This document shows, in pieces, positions 52,401-54,631 of a DNA stretch of 54,631 nt (positions are counted from its first letter, which is position 1; each line of letters opens with the position of its first letter). Origin of the DNA: an uncultured Treponema sp. (GTDB taxonomy: Bacteria; Spirochaetota; Spirochaetia; Treponematales; Treponemataceae); NCBI GenBank assembly GCA_947170195.1, contig CAMVSS010000002.1, positions 1-54,631 on the forward strand, read 5' to 3'. The translations under genes were made by a program, and so were the position numbers. A model generated the notes under the pieces. It was not told the origin of the DNA and ran no database searches. It saw nothing but the letters and a program-made list of their open reading frames with translations.

Positions 52401-54004
52401 GCATGCCGAACCTCGAAATCGTTCAGCTCACTTCATTCGGATGCGGTCTCGATGCAGTAACCGCTGATCAGGTTGACGAAATCATGAAGTCAAAGAGCCG
52501 CATGTACACGCTCATAAAGATTGACGAAGGAAGCAACCTCGGTGCAGTGCGAATCCGAATCCGCTCGCTCATCGCGGCAGTAAAAGCTCGCCAGCGCAAC
52601 CGCCGAAAGGTCGAGACAAAGAGCGCGGCATACCAGCGAGTAATCTTCACGGAAGAAATGAAAAAAGAATACACGATTCTCTGTCCGCAGATGTCGCCTA
52701 TTCACTTCCGCCTGTTGCAGAAAGCATTCCAGTACTCAGGTTTCAACTTTGTCGTGCTTGACTCGGTTGACCCGAAAGCCGTTGATACAGGTCTTAAATT
52801 TGTAAACAACGATGCATGCTACCCTTCAATCCTGGTAACAGGCCAGCTCATTGAAGCGCTTGAATCAGGAAAATACGATATAAACAAAACTGCAGTCATC
52901 ATCTCACAGACTGGCGGTGGCTGTCGTGCCACGAACTACATCGGATTTATCCGCCGTGCTTTGAACGACGCGGGCTGGAGCCATGTTCCGGTCATCTCGC
53001 TCAACGCATTGGGCATGGAAAAGAATCCTGGATTCACATTCACTCCGGGAATGGTTCACAAGGCAATGATGGCAGCTTTCATCGGCGACCTTCTCATGCG
53101 CGTTCTTTACCGCGTTCGACCATACGAAGCCGAGCCAGGAAGCGCAAACCGCCTGTACGAAAAATGGAACGCAAAAGCCGAAGAAATGCTCAAATCGAAC
53201 TCAATCTTCAAATATCGCAGGTTGATTCGCGGCATCGTGCGTGACTTTGACCGCCTGCCAATTCTTCCGATCAAAAAACCTCGCGTCGGTGTCGTCGGCG
53301 AAATTCTCGTAAAATTCCATCCGACAGCAAACAATGACATGGTAAATGTAATCGAAAAAGAGGGCGCGGAGTGCGTAATGCCGGATCTGATGGACTTCTT
53401 GTTCTACACATTCTCGGACGGCGTTTTCCGCTACAAAGAACTCGCATTCCCGAAATCAGAAGCAAAGAACGGAAAGCTGGCAGTCTGGGCACTCGAGCTT
53501 TACCGAAGGTACATGAAAAAATGCCTGCGAAAGAGCCGCAGATTCGAAGCTCCTAACTCAATCTGGGATATGATGAAGAGCGTAGAAGGATTGATTCAGA
53601 CAGGAAACATCTCAGGCGAAGGCTGGTTCCTGACCGCAGAGATGGTCGAGCTTATTCACTCTGGCGCACCGAGCATTGCTTGTGTACAGCCGTTCGCATG
53701 TCTCCCGAACCACATCACCGGCAAGGGTATGATAAAAGAGCTGCGACGAAGATTCCCGGGATCAAACATCAGCGCGATCGACTACGACCCGGGTGCTTCA
53801 GAAGTAAACCAGCTCAACCGACTCAAGCTTCTTTTGAGCAACGCCCCAATCGGCAAAAACCCGGACGAGCTTCCTAACGGCAAAATCTGGACGAAAAAAG
53901 GCGAAGTAGAGCCGATCATCCAGTACGCAAGCGGTGGCGCACAGTTCGTGGACAACGACCCGATTGACGCAAAGAACTCAGTTCCTGCGACTACAGCGGT
54001 GTAA
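49430..54004 (+). CDS. Large fused 2-hydroxyacyl-CoA dehydratase activase-like protein
   Basis: A 1524-residue protein of the BadF/BcrA/HgdC (ASKHA ATPase) group. Two copies of the ATPase domain are seen: IGIDVGSTTVKVV near residue 20 and LGLDAGSTTTKAVL near 352, each followed by a GG-x-D segment (LGGEDAKIT and IGGQDMKCL) and a Cys-Gly cluster. The middle has a Cys cluster CGGCQNNC (Cys648, 651, 655). DUF2229-type sequence follows (VLNMYENYPLWFTV, SIPSESVCYPAK), then an HgdB-like C-terminus. The family typically couples ATP hydrolysis to low-potential electron transfer to an iron-sulfur enzyme. No dehydratase subunit is adjacent. AAGGAAG precedes the ATG. Confidence 0.85.
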   Translation: METANTVFTPAVTPIRIGIDVGSTTVKVVCIDENDKMIYGDYQRHRADIRNTIITVVTQALNEIEKSAKLGDKHTVSVKVTGSGGLSVSQWLDIPFIQEVVAATTAVKKLIPQTDVVIELGGEDAKITYFTGGVEQRMNGTCAGGTGAFIDQMAALLETDAPGLNKLAAGCKQIYPIAARCGVFAKTDVQPLINEGARREDIAASIFQAVVNQTISGLACGKPIRGHVAFLGGPLHFLDQLRVRFIETLKLKDDEIIVPEDSQLFVAAGSAYSAEKVCNPLSSSMPKSFPTIKDFRDSLKNLEGAELNEVQRLDPLFVDEEDLAKFRARHGEDKAKRADLNAEHGALFLGLDAGSTTTKAVLINKKGEILWDFYDVNAGNPVDLAVRVLKDLYKILPKDCYIARAVSTGYGEALFQAALGVDAGEVETITHYRAAEFFVPGVEFLLDIGGQDMKCLRMKDGAITSIQLNEACSAGCGSFLANFANSMNLDIREFSKRALLAKKPVDLGSRCTVFMNSRVKQAQKEGATIDDISAGLSYSVIKNALFKVIKLRRASEIGTKVVVQGGTFYNDAVLRAFEKIAGVNVFRPDVAGLMGAYGSALIAYDQWCDLTAPKPGQEKNWTPPKIVSNIATLEQLESFKVDLELTRCGGCQNNCLLTINTFTTNGAKRQFITGNRCEKGLERHQLKDENAQTVDGSNKENTGVESTGFELPNLFDWKYKRLFNHYIPLKPEEAPMGSVGIPRVLNMYENYPLWFTVFTKLGFQVKTSPRSSRMIYERGIDSIPSESVCYPAKISHGHMESLLKMGCKFIFYPCIPYEKVEDKGAGNHYNCPVVTSYPEVLKHNLDSINEAKDLLFMNPFLPIYDLPRLRERVYEELHKHFPTLTKEQVFEAVDEGWKEQEQFKIDTQRAAEEALEQLVVTGGNGIVLAGRPYHLDPEINHGIPEMIHGLGLAVFTEDSVAHLGSIERPLRIIDQWTYHNRLYRAANFVSGMPNLEIVQLTSFGCGLDAVTADQVDEIMKSKSRMYTLIKIDEGSNLGAVRIRIRSLIAAVKARQRNRRKVETKSAAYQRVIFTEEMKKEYTILCPQMSPIHFRLLQKAFQYSGFNFVVLDSVDPKAVDTGLKFVNNDACYPSILVTGQLIEALESGKYDINKTAVIISQTGGGCRATNYIGFIRRALNDAGWSHVPVISLNALGMEKNPGFTFTPGMVHKAMMAAFIGDLLMRVLYRVRPYEAEPGSANRLYEKWNAKAEEMLKSNSIFKYRRLIRGIVRDFDRLPILPIKKPRVGVVGEILVKFHPTANNDMVNVIEKEGAECVMPDLMDFLFYTFSDGVFRYKELAFPKSEAKNGKLAVWALELYRRYMKKCLRKSRRFEAPNSIWDMMKSVEGLIQTGNISGEGWFLTAEMVELIHSGAPSIACVQPFACLPNHITGKGMIKELRRRFPGSNISAIDYDPGASEVNQLNRLKLLLSNAPIGKNPDELPNGKIWTKKGEVEPIIQYASGGAQFVDNDPIDAKNSVPATTAV

Positions 54005-54026
54005 GTAAATTTGAAGCAAAATAAAA

Positions 54027-54065
54027 AACGCCCGGTGATACGAAGTTCTCGTGTTGCCGGGCGTT
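54027..54065. terminator. Bidirectional terminator after the activase-like gene
   Basis: A perfect 9-bp GC-rich stem (54027-54035 with 54057-54065) has an inner hairpin, a T run downstream and A run upstream. It ends the 1524-residue gene and probably also the convergent gene. Confidence 0.85.
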
Positions 54066-54116
54066 GTTTTTTGGGAAATCTAGCAATAGAAATCTGTACC
54101 TGAAGAGTTTAAGGAA

Positions 54117-54631
54117 CTAGCGTCTTCTTCTGCTTATGCGGAGAAGTGCCAGGAACAGGTTTATAAAATCCAGATAAAGTTCAAGCGCGCCAAGAATGGC
54201 AACTTTACTGTAGTCGTCACTGCCATAGGCATTCTCTGCCGTGCGGATGATTTTCTGAGAATCATAGGCGGTAAGGCCTGTAAACACAATGACTGTTGCA
54301 ATCGAAACAAGAATATTGAACATCGAGAAACTTGCAGCTGTAAAAAAGGACATCACAAACTGAATGAGGTTTGCAATTATTATTCCGACCAAAGCCATAA
54401 ATAGATATCGACCCCAGCCCATCAGATTTTTTGAAGTTCTAGATCCATACACGCACATAACACCAAACATAACGCTGCATCCAACAAATGCAGATGCAAT
54501 TGAATCAATCGTATATATCAAAAAGATGTATGAAAGTGTAATTCCGTTCAGCATGGAATAAATCACAAATCCTGCTGTTGCAGCCCCAACAGAAAGGGTT
54601 CTTATGTTGTAGTGTCGCTTATTTGTGTTAT
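54117..54631 (-). CDS. Bax-inhibitor-1 / YccA family membrane protein, cut by window end
   Basis: The last 171 codons of a multi-pass membrane protein. The readable part runs from the window end (KRHYNIRTLSVGAATAGFVI) to the stop. About five hydrophobic segments are seen, with IFLIYTIDSIASAFVGCSVM, VFTGLTAYDSQKIIRTAENA and the C-terminal ALELYLDFINLFLALLRI, all typical of the BI-1/UPF0005 family. The family is about 230 residues long, so the first 60 or so lie beyond the window. The function in bacteria is poorly known; calcium leak and FtsH-linked roles have been described. Confidence 0.88.
   Translation of the reverse strand, partial: NTNKRHYNIRTLSVGAATAGFVIYSMLNGITLSYIFLIYTIDSIASAFVGCSVMFGVMCVYGSRTSKNLMGWGRYLFMALVGIIIANLIQFVMSFFTAASFSMFNILVSIATVIVFTGLTAYDSQKIIRTAENAYGSDDYSKVAILGALELYLDFINLFLALLRISRRRR

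Overview
The window reads as chromosomal DNA of a spirochaete, most likely a host-associated Treponema. The evidence is protein content rather than a database match. It includes a giant coiled-coil protein of the spirochaete-specific SpiroCoCo type, lipoproteins with loose spirochaetal lipoboxes, a poly-G tract in front of a surface-protein gene as in treponemes, a CarD-ispD-ispF cluster, many Treponema-like signal-peptide proteins of unknown function and moderate GC. No tRNA, rRNA, CRISPR array or insertion sequence was recognised.

Layout. 1-9.2 kb (minus strand): a 1197-residue beta-helix surface lipoprotein, fabD-fabG, a SPOR-domain protein, an unusual HTH plus receiver regulator, recX, rplM-rpsI and a small membrane protein. 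9.3-18.7 kb (mostly plus): azlC-azlD amino-acid exporter, potA-potB-potC-potD polyamine transporter with two structured spacers, a PAS-GGDEF-EAL protein, an endonuclease-like membrane protein overlapping it tail to tail, and an OmpA-domain protein. 18.7-22.3 kb: a RecQ-type helicase gene broken by a frameshift, a small antisense membrane-protein gene and hisH-hisF. 22.3-26.8 kb: a DEAD-box RNA helicase with a DEGD motif and a long leader, divergent from carD-ispD-ispF.

26.9-42.7 kb is a long minus-strand run: the 1871-residue SpiroCoCo protein, a HAD phosphatase, a TonB-ExbD-ExbB energy-transduction set directly downstream of an uncharacterised outer-membrane-type protein and a 936-residue TPR protein, another exported protein of unknown function, and prmC. 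prfA, usually the partner of prmC, lies 2.4 kb away. The gap holds an AT-rich island with a TPR protein and an acidic protein. 46.3-54.6 kb holds a small membrane protein, a chemoreceptor, a 1524-residue fused acyl-CoA dehydratase activase-like protein and a BI-1 family protein cut by the window end.

The regions most worth follow-up are the poly-G tract at the lipoprotein ribosome-binding site, about 50 unbroken 11-residue repeats in the SpiroCoCo protein, the hairpin-rich leader ending in a terminator just before potD, a dispersed palindrome family downstream of genes, the TPR/outer-membrane/ExbB/ExbD/TonB locus, and the prfA-prmC island. All start codons were chosen by eye from ribosome-binding sites and family lengths. 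Promoters and RNA structures were read by eye and not computed.
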